Source: Subtercola boreus
GTDB lineage: Bacteria; Actinomycetota; Actinomycetes; Actinomycetales; Microbacteriaceae
DNA: 64,000 nt
Assembly (NCBI RefSeq): GCF_006716115.1
Contig: NZ_VFOO01000001.1
Coordinates: 248,001 to 312,000 of the forward strand
Reading direction: 5' to 3'
Part shown: piece by piece, positions 46,319 through 56,649 of the stretch
How the letters are laid out: the number at the start of each line of letters is the position of its first letter
Numbering within the stretch: position 1 is the first letter of the stretch
Program-made: the position numbers and the translations under genes
The notes under the pieces: model-generated
Database searches by the model: none
Told to the model about the DNA's origin: nothing
Seen by the model: only the letters and a program-made list of their open reading frames with translations

Positions 46319-47297
46319 CGAAGCTCAGCTCCTTCTTGTTGCCGAGAATACCTTGCGGTCTGAAGATCACGACGAGCATCAGCGTGATGCCGATGACGAT
46401 CCAGGCGAACTGTTCCGTCTGCTGGCCGTTCATGATGGTGCCGGGCACGAACTGTCCCGCCAGCCCCTGCACCAGCAGGCGCAGCGCGAAGAACACGATT
46501 GCGCCGAGCACCGGGCCGAACACGGTCGCTGCGCCGCCGAGCAGCAGGGCGGTGAAGATGAAGTACGTCATCGATCGGCCCATGCTGTCAGCCTGGAGCG
46601 ACGCCGGCAGGATGTAGACGATTCCGGCGATGGCGCCGATGACCCCGCCGAGGATGAGGGCCTGCATCTTGTAGCTGTAGACGTTCTTGCCGAGCGCGCG
46701 CACGGCGTCCTCGTCTTCGCGGATGCCGCGGAGCACGCGGCCCCAGGGGCTCCGCATGATCGCCCAGACGAAGAGGCACAGCAGTGCGACGACGAACCAG
46801 GCCGTGGCGATGAACCACCAGCCGTTCGAGCCGGTCGCGTCGTAGTTCCACGGGCCGAAGTCGACGCGGCCGTCACCGAAGAACGACAGATCGGTGAAGG
46901 GGCCCCGGTATTCGTTGCCGGTGATTCCGTTCGAGCCGCCGGTGATGTTCGTGAGAAGGGAGGACCGCCCGACCATCCGCACGATCTCCGCTGCGCTCAG
47001 CGTGACGATCGCCAGGTAGTCCCCGCGGAGCTTCAGGGTGGGGATGCCGAGGATCAGCGCGAAGATCACGGCAGCGACGAGGGCGATGAGGAAGGCGAGG
47101 ATGATCGGCAGGCCACCGATGATCGAGATCGCGAAGGCGTATGCCCCGATCAGCATGAACCCGGCCTGGCCGAAGTTCAGCAGTCCCGTGTAGCCGAAGT
47201 GGATGTTCAGGCCGATGGCTGCGATCGCGAGTGCCGCGGTCTGGGGCGAGATCGCCGAGTTGAGGATGGCGACCAGAGTGGTGAGGAATTGATCCAT
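46308..47297 (-). CDS. livM: Branched-chain amino-acid ABC transporter permease LivM
   Basis: 329 residues with eight to ten membrane segments, GLNIHFGYTGLLNFGQAGFMLIGAYA near the start and GRVLRGIREDEDAVRALGKN, the LivM EAA-like loop that touches the ATPases. A soluble loop of about 45 residues lies mid-protein (NITGGSNGITGNEYRG onward). 13 bp after livH. Confidence 0.94.
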   Translation of the reverse strand: MDQFLTTLVAILNSAISPQTAALAIAAIGLNIHFGYTGLLNFGQAGFMLIGAYAFAISIIGGLPIILAFLIALVAAVIFALILGIPTLKLRGDYLAIVTLSAAEIVRMVGRSSLLTNITGGSNGITGNEYRGPFTDLSFFGDGRVDFGPWNYDATGSNGWWFIATAWFVVALLCLFVWAIMRSPWGRVLRGIREDEDAVRALGKNVYSYKMQALILGGVIGAIAGIVYILPASLQADSMGRSMTYFIFTALLLGGAATVFGPVLGAIVFFALRLLVQGLAGQFVPGTIMNGQQTEQFAWIVIGITLMLVVIFRPQGILGNKKELSFDVK

Positions 47298-47310
47298 GAG
47301 TGCAGCCCTT

Positions 47311-48708
47311 CTAACCGATGCGCTCTCGGCGCCCGAAGATTCCCTGTGGTCTGACCAGCAGCACGAGGATCAGGATGACGAGTGCCGTGGCGTACTTGAA
47401 GTCGCCCGGCAGAACGAGGTTCGTGAGCTCCACGACGAGACCGATGATCATGGCGCCGGCGAGAGCGCCGAATGCTGTGCCGAGGCCACCGAGGGTGATC
47501 GCGGCGAACATGAGCAGCAGCAGCTGCAGACCGGTCTGCCAGTTGACGCCGTTCAGCACCAGGCCGAGCAGCACACCGGAGAGGCCGGCGAGGGCCGTAG
47601 CGCTCGTCCAGACGAGACGGATGATGCGGTCGACGTCGATGCCCGATGCCGCCGCGAGCGAAGGGTTGTCGGAGACGGCGCGTGTTGCCCGGCCGATGCG
47701 GGTCTTGACCAGCACGAAGCCGACCAGTGCGATCACGACGATGGCGATGCCCATCGAGACGAGCGACTGCTGGGAAAGGGCGACAGGGCCGAGCTGGACC
47801 GTCACGGGGTTGGCCATGTCGATTCGGACGGTGGATGCCCCCAGGAAGTACTGGAACGCGTACTGCAGTGCGATCGAGAGCCCGATGGTCACGATCATCA
47901 ACTGGGTCGTGCCGAGCCCCCGCCTCCGCAGCGGTTTCCAGATCGCCGCGTCCTGGAAGTACCCCGTCGCCGCACAGATGACGACCGAGATGACCGCGGC
48001 GAGGATCAGGTTCAGCCCGAGCACGTTCGCGAAGAGATAGGCGAGCAGACCGCCGAGGGTGACCTGCTCACCGTGCGCGAAGTTGGAGAGCCCGGTGGTA
48101 CCGAAGATGAGCGAGAGTCCGACGGCCGCGAGGGCCAGCAGCAGGCCGAGCCGGATGCCCGAGACGAGCTGCTGCAGGAAGCGCTCGAACGAGACCCCCG
48201 TGCCGGCATCCGTGGTGGGCGTCTGCGTGGTCGTTCCGTCGTCGGCCGTGGTGCCCCCGACGATCTTGAAGACGAAGCCGACGTTCTTGTTCAGTGCGCC
48301 GTTGACGGTGGCCGGGTTCTTGGCGGCCGAGTCGAGCACCGCGCCATCCGGGATCGACGACGTGTCGAGGTTGATCGTGTAGGGCCCGGCGACAGTGATC
48401 GCCTGGCTCCACTTGCCGTCCGAACCGGTGGTGGCGACGGTGTCGAGGTCGCCGCCCTTGATCTCCAGCTTGATGCCGACGGCAGGATCTCCGCTCGGCA
48501 GTTTGATGGTTCCCTGCAGGCAGCCGGTGGTCGCGTTCGCGGCACAGGCCGCGGCCGGAGTGGGAGTCGGGGTCGTAGCGGCGAGAGCGGGAGTGGCGCC
48601 GAGGCCCACGAGCAGCAGCACAGCGGTGATCGCCATCATGATCATCGCAGCGAGTCGCCAGACCCTCACGCGGCCCTCGGGCCTTTTCGGCACGGTCAGT
48701 GTCGTCAA
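47311..48708 (-). CDS. livH: LivH-type permease with added N-terminal extracellular domain
   Basis: 465 residues, about 170 more than ordinary LivH. Residues 1-43 are a signal-peptide-like segment ending ALA; 44-52 Thr/Pro linker; 55-150 a beta-rich domain (CLQGTIKLPSGDPAVGIKLEI ... TGSDGKWSQAI ... PYTINLD) like carboxypeptidase-regulatory or Big/Fn3 folds, with Cys55 and Cys63; the LivH permease proper starts near residue 172 (RFLQQLVSGIRLGLLLALAAVGLSLIFG). No frameshift or second start with a ribosome site was seen at the junction. It heads the minus-strand operon. Confidence 0.88.
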   Translation of the reverse strand: MTTLTVPKRPEGRVRVWRLAAMIMMAITAVLLLVGLGATPALAATTPTPTPAAACAANATTGCLQGTIKLPSGDPAVGIKLEIKGGDLDTVATTGSDGKWSQAITVAGPYTINLDTSSIPDGAVLDSAAKNPATVNGALNKNVGFVFKIVGGTTADDGTTTQTPTTDAGTGVSFERFLQQLVSGIRLGLLLALAAVGLSLIFGTTGLSNFAHGEQVTLGGLLAYLFANVLGLNLILAAVISVVICAATGYFQDAAIWKPLRRRGLGTTQLMIVTIGLSIALQYAFQYFLGASTVRIDMANPVTVQLGPVALSQQSLVSMGIAIVVIALVGFVLVKTRIGRATRAVSDNPSLAAASGIDVDRIIRLVWTSATALAGLSGVLLGLVLNGVNWQTGLQLLLLMFAAITLGGLGTAFGALAGAMIIGLVVELTNLVLPGDFKYATALVILILVLLVRPQGIFGRRERIG

Positions 48709-50392
<1,684 letters not shown>

Positions 50393-50415
50393 TGAGGGTC
50401 TACCGAGCTGACCGG

Positions 50416-50427
50416 TAGGCTTGGCGG
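50416..50427 (+). promoter_or_regulatory. guaB3 -10 box at leaderless spacing
   Basis: TAGGCT (50416-50421) is followed by 6 nt and then the GTG at 50428. No ribosome site lies between, so the mRNA probably starts at the GTG. Confidence 0.5.
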
Positions 50428-51552
50428 GTGAGTATGGAAAGAGAAATCGGCCGGTCCAAGCGAGGCCGCAGGGTCTACGCGTTCGATGACATCGCGGTCG
50501 TCCCCTCGAGGCGCACCCGCGACCCGAAGGACGTGTCGACCACGTGGAGCATCGACGCCTACCAGTTCGACATCCCCGTGCTCGCGGCCCCGATGGACTC
50601 CGTCGTGTCGCCCTCCACCGCCATCGCGATGGGCCGCCTCGGCGGCCTCGGCGTGCTCGACCTCGAGGGCCTGTGGACGCGGTACGAGAACCCTGAGCCG
50701 CTGCTAGCCGAGATCCAGGGCCTGCCTGAGGGTGCGTCGACCGTGCGCATGCAGCAGATCTACGCAGAACCGGTCAAGCCCGAGCTGGTGACCGCCCGCC
50801 TGGCGGAGATCCGGGCATCCGGTGTCACCGTCGCGGGTTCGCTCTCACCGCAGCGCACCCAGGAACTGTACGAGACCGTCGTCGCGGCCGGTGTGGACCT
50901 GTTCTTCATCCGGGGCACCACCGTGTCGGCCGAGCACGTCTCGAAGACGGTCCAGCCTCTGAACCTCAAGAAGTTCATCTACGAGCTCGACGTGCCGGTC
51001 ATCGTCGGAGGCGCGGCCACGTACACCGCGGCGCTCCACCTCATGCGAACGGGCGCGGCCGGTGTGCTCGTCGGGTTCGGTGGGGGAGCAGCCTCCACGA
51101 CGCGGGCGACCCTGGGCATCCACGCACCGATGGCGACGGCCGTGGCGGATGTCGCGGGAGCACGCCGCGACTACCTCGACGAATCCGGCGGGCGGTACGT
51201 GCACGTCATCGCCGACGGCGGCCTCGGCACGTCCGGTGACATCGTCAAGGCCATCTCGGTCGGAGCCGACGCCGTCATGCTCGGCACCGCTCTCGCCCGC
51301 GCCACGGATGCGCCGGGTGGCGGCTACCACTGGGGCCCCGAGGCGCACCACGACCAGCTGCCGCGCGGCAACCGCGTGCACGTCGGAGCCGTCGCGCCGC
51401 TCGAGCAGATCCTGTTCGGGCCGTCGCCGGTCGCCGACGGAACCGCCAACCTGATGGGTGCGCTCCGGCGTTCGATGGCCACCACCGGCTATTCCGACCT
51501 GAAGGAGTTCCAGCGCATCGAGGTCGTCGTGGCCCCGTACGCAGCGCGCTGA
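50428..51552 (+). CDS. guaB3: GuaB3 family IMP dehydrogenase-related protein
   Basis: 374 residues, an IMPDH/GMPR barrel without CBS domains (RRVYAFDDIAVVPSRRTRDPKDVSTTW; AAPMDSVVSPSTAIAMGRLGG). At the catalytic loop it reads GFGGGAASTTRATLG where active IMPDH has GSICTTR, so the essential Cys is missing. Such paralogues are common beside guaB in actinobacteria; their role is unsettled. An ATG two codons later (50434) is an alternative start. Confidence 0.9.
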   Translation: MSMEREIGRSKRGRRVYAFDDIAVVPSRRTRDPKDVSTTWSIDAYQFDIPVLAAPMDSVVSPSTAIAMGRLGGLGVLDLEGLWTRYENPEPLLAEIQGLPEGASTVRMQQIYAEPVKPELVTARLAEIRASGVTVAGSLSPQRTQELYETVVAAGVDLFFIRGTTVSAEHVSKTVQPLNLKKFIYELDVPVIVGGAATYTAALHLMRTGAAGVLVGFGGGAASTTRATLGIHAPMATAVADVAGARRDYLDESGGRYVHVIADGGLGTSGDIVKAISVGADAVMLGTALARATDAPGGGYHWGPEAHHDQLPRGNRVHVGAVAPLEQILFGPSPVADGTANLMGALRRSMATTGYSDLKEFQRIEVVVAPYAAR

Positions 51553-51590
51553 ACGACCGTCGTCGCGGGTGCCGGTCGCCCGGCCGCGGG

Positions 51591-51596
51591 TAGACT
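51591..51596 (+). promoter_or_regulatory. Probable -10 box of the antiporter operon
   Basis: TAGACT in the context GGGTAGACTTG, 37 nt before the ATG at 51634. No -35 match. Confidence 0.4.
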
Positions 51597-51633
51597 TGAA
51601 GCTCGATGAACCAGCACACCAGAGAGGCCAGTC

Positions 51634-52164
51634 ATGGTTGATGTACGACGGGTCAAGCTCCCGGGTGTCGGCGTGCTGCACACATTCATCACCGACGATG
51701 GCGGCAAGGTGGGTGTCATCGCGCACCGCTCCGGCCACAGCGACCTGATCACGTTCGCCGACGAAGAAGACGGCGCGGAGTCGAACAAGGTGTCGCTCCG
51801 CCTCAGCGAGGACGAGGCGCACACCCTCGCCGAACTGCTCGGCGGTACGCAGATCACCGAGTCCCTGACCCAGCTCGACCAGATCCCCGGACTCTCGATC
51901 GACTGGTTCACGGTCGACTACGAAGACCATATCGCCGGCCAGGAGCTCGGCGACCCCGCCGACCGCGGCGTGGTGGGCGTGACGGTCGTGGCCGTCGTGC
52001 GGAACGGCTCGGCGAACCCTGCACCGGCGAGCGACTTCCGGGTCTTCCCGGGCGACACCCTCGTTGTGGCGGGCACGCCGGAGAAGGTCGCGAAGGTGTT
52101 CACCTTCTTCCGGAGCGGCCAGTACAAGGCCAAGACCGCCGTCGACGCGCCGCCCGGGGGCTAG
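51634..52164 (+). CDS. Regulatory TrkA-C domain protein of a K+/H+ antiporter (KhtT-like)
   Basis: 176 residues. N-terminal beta-rich part (RRVKLPGVGVLHTFITDDG ... IAHRSGHSDLITF) and a C-terminal RCK-C/TrkA-C domain (about 75-160: GLSIDWFTVDYED ... GVVGVTVVAVVRNG ... FRVFPGDTLVVAGTPEKVAKV). In Bacillus, KhtT gates the KhtU antiporter by nucleotide and pH. The CPA2 antiporter gene follows 3 bp later. Confidence 0.88.
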   Translation: MVDVRRVKLPGVGVLHTFITDDGGKVGVIAHRSGHSDLITFADEEDGAESNKVSLRLSEDEAHTLAELLGGTQITESLTQLDQIPGLSIDWFTVDYEDHIAGQELGDPADRGVVGVTVVAVVRNGSANPAPASDFRVFPGDTLVVAGTPEKVAKVFTFFRSGQYKAKTAVDAPPGG

Positions 52165-52167
52165 GTC

Positions 52168-53697
52168 ATGCAGCTCGTTCTCGCAGCCACCGGGGGCGAC
52201 ACCACCCACCTCGGCGGTGACCTGCTGGTTCTCGGCATCCTCTTCGTCATCGCCTATGTGCTCGGCCGCCTCGGCAAGGCCGTCGGACTGCCGGCCATCC
52301 CGATCTACATGGTGGTCGGGCTTCTGGCGAGCCCGAACTTCCACCTGTTCCCGCTGAACTTCATCAATTCGGACTACATCGCCCTCATCGCGGTGTTCGG
52401 CCTCGTGCTGCTGCTCTTCAACCTGGGGCTGGAGTTCGACCAGGACGAATTCTTCGGCAACGCGGGCAAGCTGATCGTCTCCGGCGGATCGTACATCGCC
52501 ATCAACATGATCGCCGGGTTCGCGTTCGGCTTCCTTGTCGGCTGGGGCACGCGCGAGGCGCTGGTGATCGCGGGGATCACCGCGACATCCTCGAGCGCCA
52601 TCGTCACGAAGCTGCTGATCGAACTGAACCGCCTCGCGAACCCCGAGACGCCCATGATCCTCGGCGTGACCGTGGTCGAGGACATCTTCATCGCGATCTA
52701 CCTGGCCATCGTCTCGGTCGTGCTGAGCGGCGAGACGGCCGTCTGGCCGGTGATCGCGAAACTCGGCATCTCGTTCCTGTTCCTCGTGGTCATGTTCACG
52801 GTCGCGAGGTTCGGCGGCAAGTGGGTGTCGAAACTCTTCCGCACGAAAGACGACGAACTGTTCACCGTGCTGTTCTTCGGCCTGGCGATCGGTTTCGGCG
52901 GCATCGGTGAGCTGCTCGGCGTGACCGATGCGATCGGCGCGTTCCTGATCGGGCTGGTGCTCGGGGCGACGCGGTACCGCAACAAGATCGAGCACATCGC
53001 GATCCCGCTCCGCGACGTGTTCGGGGCATTCTTCTTCCTGAACTTCGGGCTGGGGTTGAACCCTGCGCAGTTCCCCGAAGTGATCTGGCCGGTGCTCGGC
53101 GCCGTCGTGATGACCATGGTGCTGAACATCGTCGCGGGGCAGCTGGTCGCACGATTGAACGGTCTGGGGGTGCAGGCGGGCATCAACACCACGGTCATCC
53201 TTCAGAACCGCGGTGAGTTCGCGCTCATCCTGGCCACGCTTGCGCTCGCTGCGGGTCTGGATGACCGGCTGCAGGCCTTCGCAGGACTCTACGTGCTCGT
53301 GATGGCCGTGGCGGGGCCGATCCTGGCCGCGAACTCGGAGAAGATCGGTGCGCGCCTGCTGCGGTCGTCTCGCGCACGGAAGGCGGCGGAAGCTGCGGCG
53401 GCGAAACGGGTCAGGCGGGAGCGTGACCCGATGCTGCTCGAGGGCATCGCGCTGGTCGAGGCCGCGACGGCGCCCGGTGCGGCGGATGCTCCTGCGGACA
53501 CGCCGCCCGTCAACACGCAGGCCATCAGCACGCAGGCCGTCAGCACGCAGGCCGGCCGGGCGGCCGGAGCCGCACCCGGCGAGAACCCAGCGACCGCAGA
53601 GTATGTTGATCGCATCGCCGAACAGGCATCGGTGCAGACCGATGCCACGGGCGACAGGCAGACCGGCGCCGAACGCCAGGAAGACAGCGAGTATTGA
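52168..53697 (+). CDS. CPA2 cation:proton antiporter (KhtU/KefB-like)
   Basis: 509 residues. Twelve or so membrane segments with LGRLGKAVGLPAIPIYMVVGLL, GLVLLLFNLGLEFD and the ion-site stretch GVTDAIGAFLIGLVLGAT. The C-terminal 130 residues are cytosolic and low-complexity, including three 15-bp DNA repeats coding STQAV-type units (53511-53555). Unlike KefB it has no attached RCK domain, which the upstream gene supplies. Likely K+ efflux in exchange for H+. Confidence 0.9.
   Translation: MQLVLAATGGDTTHLGGDLLVLGILFVIAYVLGRLGKAVGLPAIPIYMVVGLLASPNFHLFPLNFINSDYIALIAVFGLVLLLFNLGLEFDQDEFFGNAGKLIVSGGSYIAINMIAGFAFGFLVGWGTREALVIAGITATSSSAIVTKLLIELNRLANPETPMILGVTVVEDIFIAIYLAIVSVVLSGETAVWPVIAKLGISFLFLVVMFTVARFGGKWVSKLFRTKDDELFTVLFFGLAIGFGGIGELLGVTDAIGAFLIGLVLGATRYRNKIEHIAIPLRDVFGAFFFLNFGLGLNPAQFPEVIWPVLGAVVMTMVLNIVAGQLVARLNGLGVQAGINTTVILQNRGEFALILATLALAAGLDDRLQAFAGLYVLVMAVAGPILAANSEKIGARLLRSSRARKAAEAAAAKRVRRERDPMLLEGIALVEAATAPGAADAPADTPPVNTQAISTQAVSTQAGRAAGAAPGENPATAEYVDRIAEQASVQTDATGDRQTGAERQEDSEY
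53511..53555 (+). repeat. Three 15-bp tandem repeats in the antiporter tail
   Basis: Units of the form CAGCACGCAGGCCGT repeat three times with one to three changes, coding NTQAI/STQAV/STQAG in a disordered C-terminal tail. Confidence 0.65.
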
Positions 53698-54542
53698 CGC
53701 GCACCAGCGAGACACCCGTCACTGACGCACCGCTGACGGTGTTCAGCGTCATGCGGCGCCCGAAATGGATCTGGGCCCTCGTGCTGGCCCTGGCCGTCGC
53801 CGCGATCTTCGCCGCCCTCGGCCAGTGGCAACTGAGCCGTGCCGTGACCTCCAACGGACCGAACCCGAACGCCACGACCGAGATCGCGAAGCCCCTCGAG
53901 GAGGCCGCGACCGCGGGTGCTCCGGTGATGGAGGCGCAGGACGGCCAGATGGTCACCGCCGACGGCGCGCTCGTGGCGCCCGACTTCACCATCATCTCGA
54001 ACCGTCTCAACGGGGGAGTGCTCGGCTACTGGGTCGTCGGCCGGTTCGACCTCTCCGTCGCCCAGTCCGGCGGCTCACAGACATCCGTCGCCGTCGCGCT
54101 CGGCTGGTCGGATGACCGGTCCGAGGCCGAATCGGCCGCGCGCGCCCTGAACCAGACGACGGGCTTCCCCACCGAGCAACTCCTCGGCCGGTATGTCGGC
54201 TCTGACGGCCCCGAGATCAAGGACTCCGAGGGCAAGCTGGCCGGCGACCGGGTCATGTCCACGATGGCGATCTCCTCGTTGATCAACGTCTGGACCGACT
54301 TCCCCGACACGGCGACGGTCTACGGGGGATACATCGTGGCATCCGCTCCGGTCGAAGGTCTCACGGCCATCGACTCGCCGATCCCGCAGCGCACCACGGA
54401 GCTGAACTGGCTGAACATCTTCTACGCGATCGAATGGGTCATCTTCGCGGGCTTTGCGATCTTCTTCTGGTACCGCCTGGTGAGAGACGCCTGGGAACGC
54501 GAACAGGAAGAGGCGGAAGTAGAATCGACCCATGCCACTTGA
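53694..54542 (+). CDS. SURF1 family cytochrome oxidase biogenesis protein
   Basis: 282 residues from a TTG that overlaps the antiporter stop (TTGA); AGGAAG lies about 11 nt upstream. An ATG at 53751 (before RRPKWIW) is an alternative. Two membrane segments at the ends (about 24-46 and 238-262) enclose an external domain with LGQWQLSRA and GYWVVGRFDL, the SURF1 layout. SURF1 helps insert heme a into aa3 oxidase. Overlaps the next gene by 11 bp. Confidence 0.85.
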   Translation: MTRTSETPVTDAPLTVFSVMRRPKWIWALVLALAVAAIFAALGQWQLSRAVTSNGPNPNATTEIAKPLEEAATAGAPVMEAQDGQMVTADGALVAPDFTIISNRLNGGVLGYWVVGRFDLSVAQSGGSQTSVAVALGWSDDRSEAESAARALNQTTGFPTEQLLGRYVGSDGPEIKDSEGKLAGDRVMSTMAISSLINVWTDFPDTATVYGGYIVASAPVEGLTAIDSPIPQRTTELNWLNIFYAIEWVIFAGFAIFFWYRLVRDAWEREQEEAEVESTHAT

Positions 54543-54999
54543 GCCCAAACGCGCCGACTTCGGGCGCATCCGTTCGGCCCTGACGTTCTACCGGGTCTGC
54601 TCGGTCATCACGGGAACATTCCTCCTGCTGCTCTGCGCGGAGATGCTCCTGAAGTACACCCCGATCGGTGTCGAGATCGAGCTGGGCGGCCCGCAGGGTT
54701 TCCTTGCGCTGGTCCCCGACGGCAGCGTCACCGCGGTGAACCTCTCCACGATCATCCTCATCGTCCACGGCTGGTTCTACGTCGTCTACCTGTTCTCGTG
54801 CTTCCGGGTCTGGAGCCGGATGCGCTGGGGTTTCACCCGGTTCATCGTGCTGGCGCTCGGTGGCGTCATCCCGCTGCTCTCCTTCTTCCTCGAGGGGCGC
54901 ATCGCGCGGGAGATCACGGCGTACCTGGCCGCTCGCGAGGCCCAGCCCGCGAACCCCGTCGCATCGACCCAACCACCCGTGGAGGCATCCCATCAGTAA
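54532..54999 (+). CDS. DUF3817 domain-containing membrane protein
   Basis: 155 residues with three membrane segments (about 18-40, 65-90, 100-122) and the DUF3817 pattern [51 protein letters not shown]. In actinobacteria these small proteins commonly precede guaA; no function is established. Its TAA overlaps the presumed guaA start region. Confidence 0.88.
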   Translation: MPLEPKRADFGRIRSALTFYRVCSVITGTFLLLLCAEMLLKYTPIGVEIELGGPQGFLALVPDGSVTAVNLSTIILIVHGWFYVVYLFSCFRVWSRMRWGFTRFIVLALGGVIPLLSFFLEGRIAREITAYLAAREAQPANPVASTQPPVEASHQ

Positions 55000-56605
55000 C
55001 CCGACCGAAACCGAGGCCGCAGTTGCCGAGGCCAGTCGTTCCCGTCCCGTGCTCGTCGTCGACTTCGGAGCTCAGTACGCACAGCTGATCGCACGGCGCG
55101 TGCGCGAGGCCAGCGTCTACTCCGAGATCGTGCCCCACAACATCACCGCCGCAGAGGTCGCCGCGAAGTCGCCGGTCGGCATCGTGCTGAGCGGAGGGCC
55201 GTCGAGCGTCTACGAAGAGGGCGCCCCGGGCCTCGACCCCGCCATCTTCGAGCTCGGCGTGCCCGTGCTCGGCATCTGCTACGGCTTCCAGGTCATGGCG
55301 CAGGCGCTCGGCGGTGAGGTCGCGCACAGCGGTCTCCGCGAGTACGGCGCGACCGACATGCAGGTGACGGGCGACGGCGGTGTGCTGCTCGACGGTCAGC
55401 CCGGCGACCAGACGGTGTGGATGAGTCACGGCGACCAGGTCTCCAAGGCACCGGAGGGCTTCACGGTCGTGGCGAGCAGTGCATCCACCCCGGTGGCCGC
55501 GTTCGCGAACGATTCCTCGCGCCTCTACGGCGTGCAGTGGCATCCGGAGGTCAAGCACACGCAGTACGGCCAGGATGTGCTCGAGAACTTCCTGCACACG
55601 GCCGCGGGCATTCCGGCCGACTGGAACAGCGGCAACGTCATCGCCGACCAGATCGCGCTCATCCGTGAGCAGGTCGGCACCGGAAAGGTGATCTGCGGGC
55701 TGTCGGGCGGGGTCGACTCTGCCGTGGCCGCGGCGCTCGTGCATGAAGCGGTCGGCGACCAGCTGACCTGCGTCTTCGTCGATCACGGGCTGCTCCGCGC
55801 CGACGAGCGCCGCCAGGTCGAGGTGGACTACGTCGCATCGACCGGCGTGCGGTTGGTGACGGTGGATGCTCAGCAGCAGTTCCTCGACGCTCTCGCCGGG
55901 GTCACCGATCCCGAGCAGAAGCGCAAGATCATCGGGCGGGAGTTCATCCGGAGCTTCGAAGGCGCCGCCGAGGCGCTCGTGCTCGAAGCCGCGGCCGACT
56001 CGTCGGGCGAGCCGGTGAAGTTCCTCGTGCAGGGCACGCTCTACCCGGATGTGGTGGAGTCGGGCGGCGGCAGCGGAACGGCGAACATCAAGAGCCACCA
56101 CAACGTGGGCGGCCTGCCCGAAGACCTGCAGTTCGCGCTCGTCGAGCCGCTGCGGGCGCTGTTCAAAGACGAGGTGCGGGCGATCGGTCGCCAGCTCGGA
56201 CTCCCCGAGGTCATCGTCGGCCGCCAGCCGTTCCCCGGCCCGGGTCTCGGCATCCGGATCGTCGGCGAGGTGACGTTCGAGCGACTGGAACTGCTGCGCG
56301 CAGCGGACTCCATCGTGCGGGCCGAATTGACGGCGGCGGGACTCGACGGCGAGATCTGGCAGTGCCCCGTTGTGCTTCTCGCGGATGTGCGGTCGGTCGG
56401 AGTCCAGGGCGACGGGCGCACCTACGGGCATCCGATCGTCTTGCGACCGGTGTCATCGGAAGACGCTATGACAGCCGACTGGACGCGGTTGCCGTACGAC
56501 CTTCTGGCGAAGATCTCGAACCGCATCACGAACGAGGTGGCCGGGGTCAACCGGGTCGTGCTCGACGTCACGTCGAAGCCGCCGGGAACCATCGAATGGG
56601 AATGA
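54992..56605 (+). CDS. guaA: GMP synthase (glutamine-hydrolysing), unusual start
   Basis: The class I amidotransferase domain (Cys96 in [18 protein letters not shown]) and the ATP pyrophosphatase ([12 protein letters not shown]) with the dimerisation domain ending PPGTIEWE are complete. It makes GMP from XMP. The start is uncertain: GGAGG (54981-54985) is perfectly spaced 6 nt from an ATC at 54992, giving 537 residues beginning SNPTETEA; the first canonical in-frame start is GTG 55049 (518 residues), which would begin right at VLVVDFGAQ without a ribosome site. I use 54992 as the best guess. Confidence 0.85.
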   Translation: MSNPTETEAAVAEASRSRPVLVVDFGAQYAQLIARRVREASVYSEIVPHNITAAEVAAKSPVGIVLSGGPSSVYEEGAPGLDPAIFELGVPVLGICYGFQVMAQALGGEVAHSGLREYGATDMQVTGDGGVLLDGQPGDQTVWMSHGDQVSKAPEGFTVVASSASTPVAAFANDSSRLYGVQWHPEVKHTQYGQDVLENFLHTAAGIPADWNSGNVIADQIALIREQVGTGKVICGLSGGVDSAVAAALVHEAVGDQLTCVFVDHGLLRADERRQVEVDYVASTGVRLVTVDAQQQFLDALAGVTDPEQKRKIIGREFIRSFEGAAEALVLEAAADSSGEPVKFLVQGTLYPDVVESGGGSGTANIKSHHNVGGLPEDLQFALVEPLRALFKDEVRAIGRQLGLPEVIVGRQPFPGPGLGIRIVGEVTFERLELLRAADSIVRAELTAAGLDGEIWQCPVVLLADVRSVGVQGDGRTYGHPIVLRPVSSEDAMTADWTRLPYDLLAKISNRITNEVAGVNRVVLDVTSKPPGTIEWE

Positions 56606-56637
56606 ACTAATCTCACGTCGGTGTCGGTGGTCGGGTT

Positions 56638-56649
56638 TAGAGTGAATCC
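56638..56649 (+). promoter_or_regulatory. -10 box of the ABC exporter operon at leaderless spacing
   Basis: TAGAGT (56638-56643) then 6 nt to the ATG at 56650; no ribosome site. Confidence 0.5.

Noticed and set aside
50845-53715. Very long open frame (956 codons) on the minus strand opposite guaB3 and the antiporter genes
   Set aside because: Arg/His/Asp-rich composition, no family features, and it opposes three well-supported genes; an artefact of high GC codon positions.
54860-54991. Upstream extension of guaA to an ATG at 54860
   Set aside because: It would add 44 Arg/Ser/Pro-rich residues entirely inside the DUF3817 gene, with no ribosome site.
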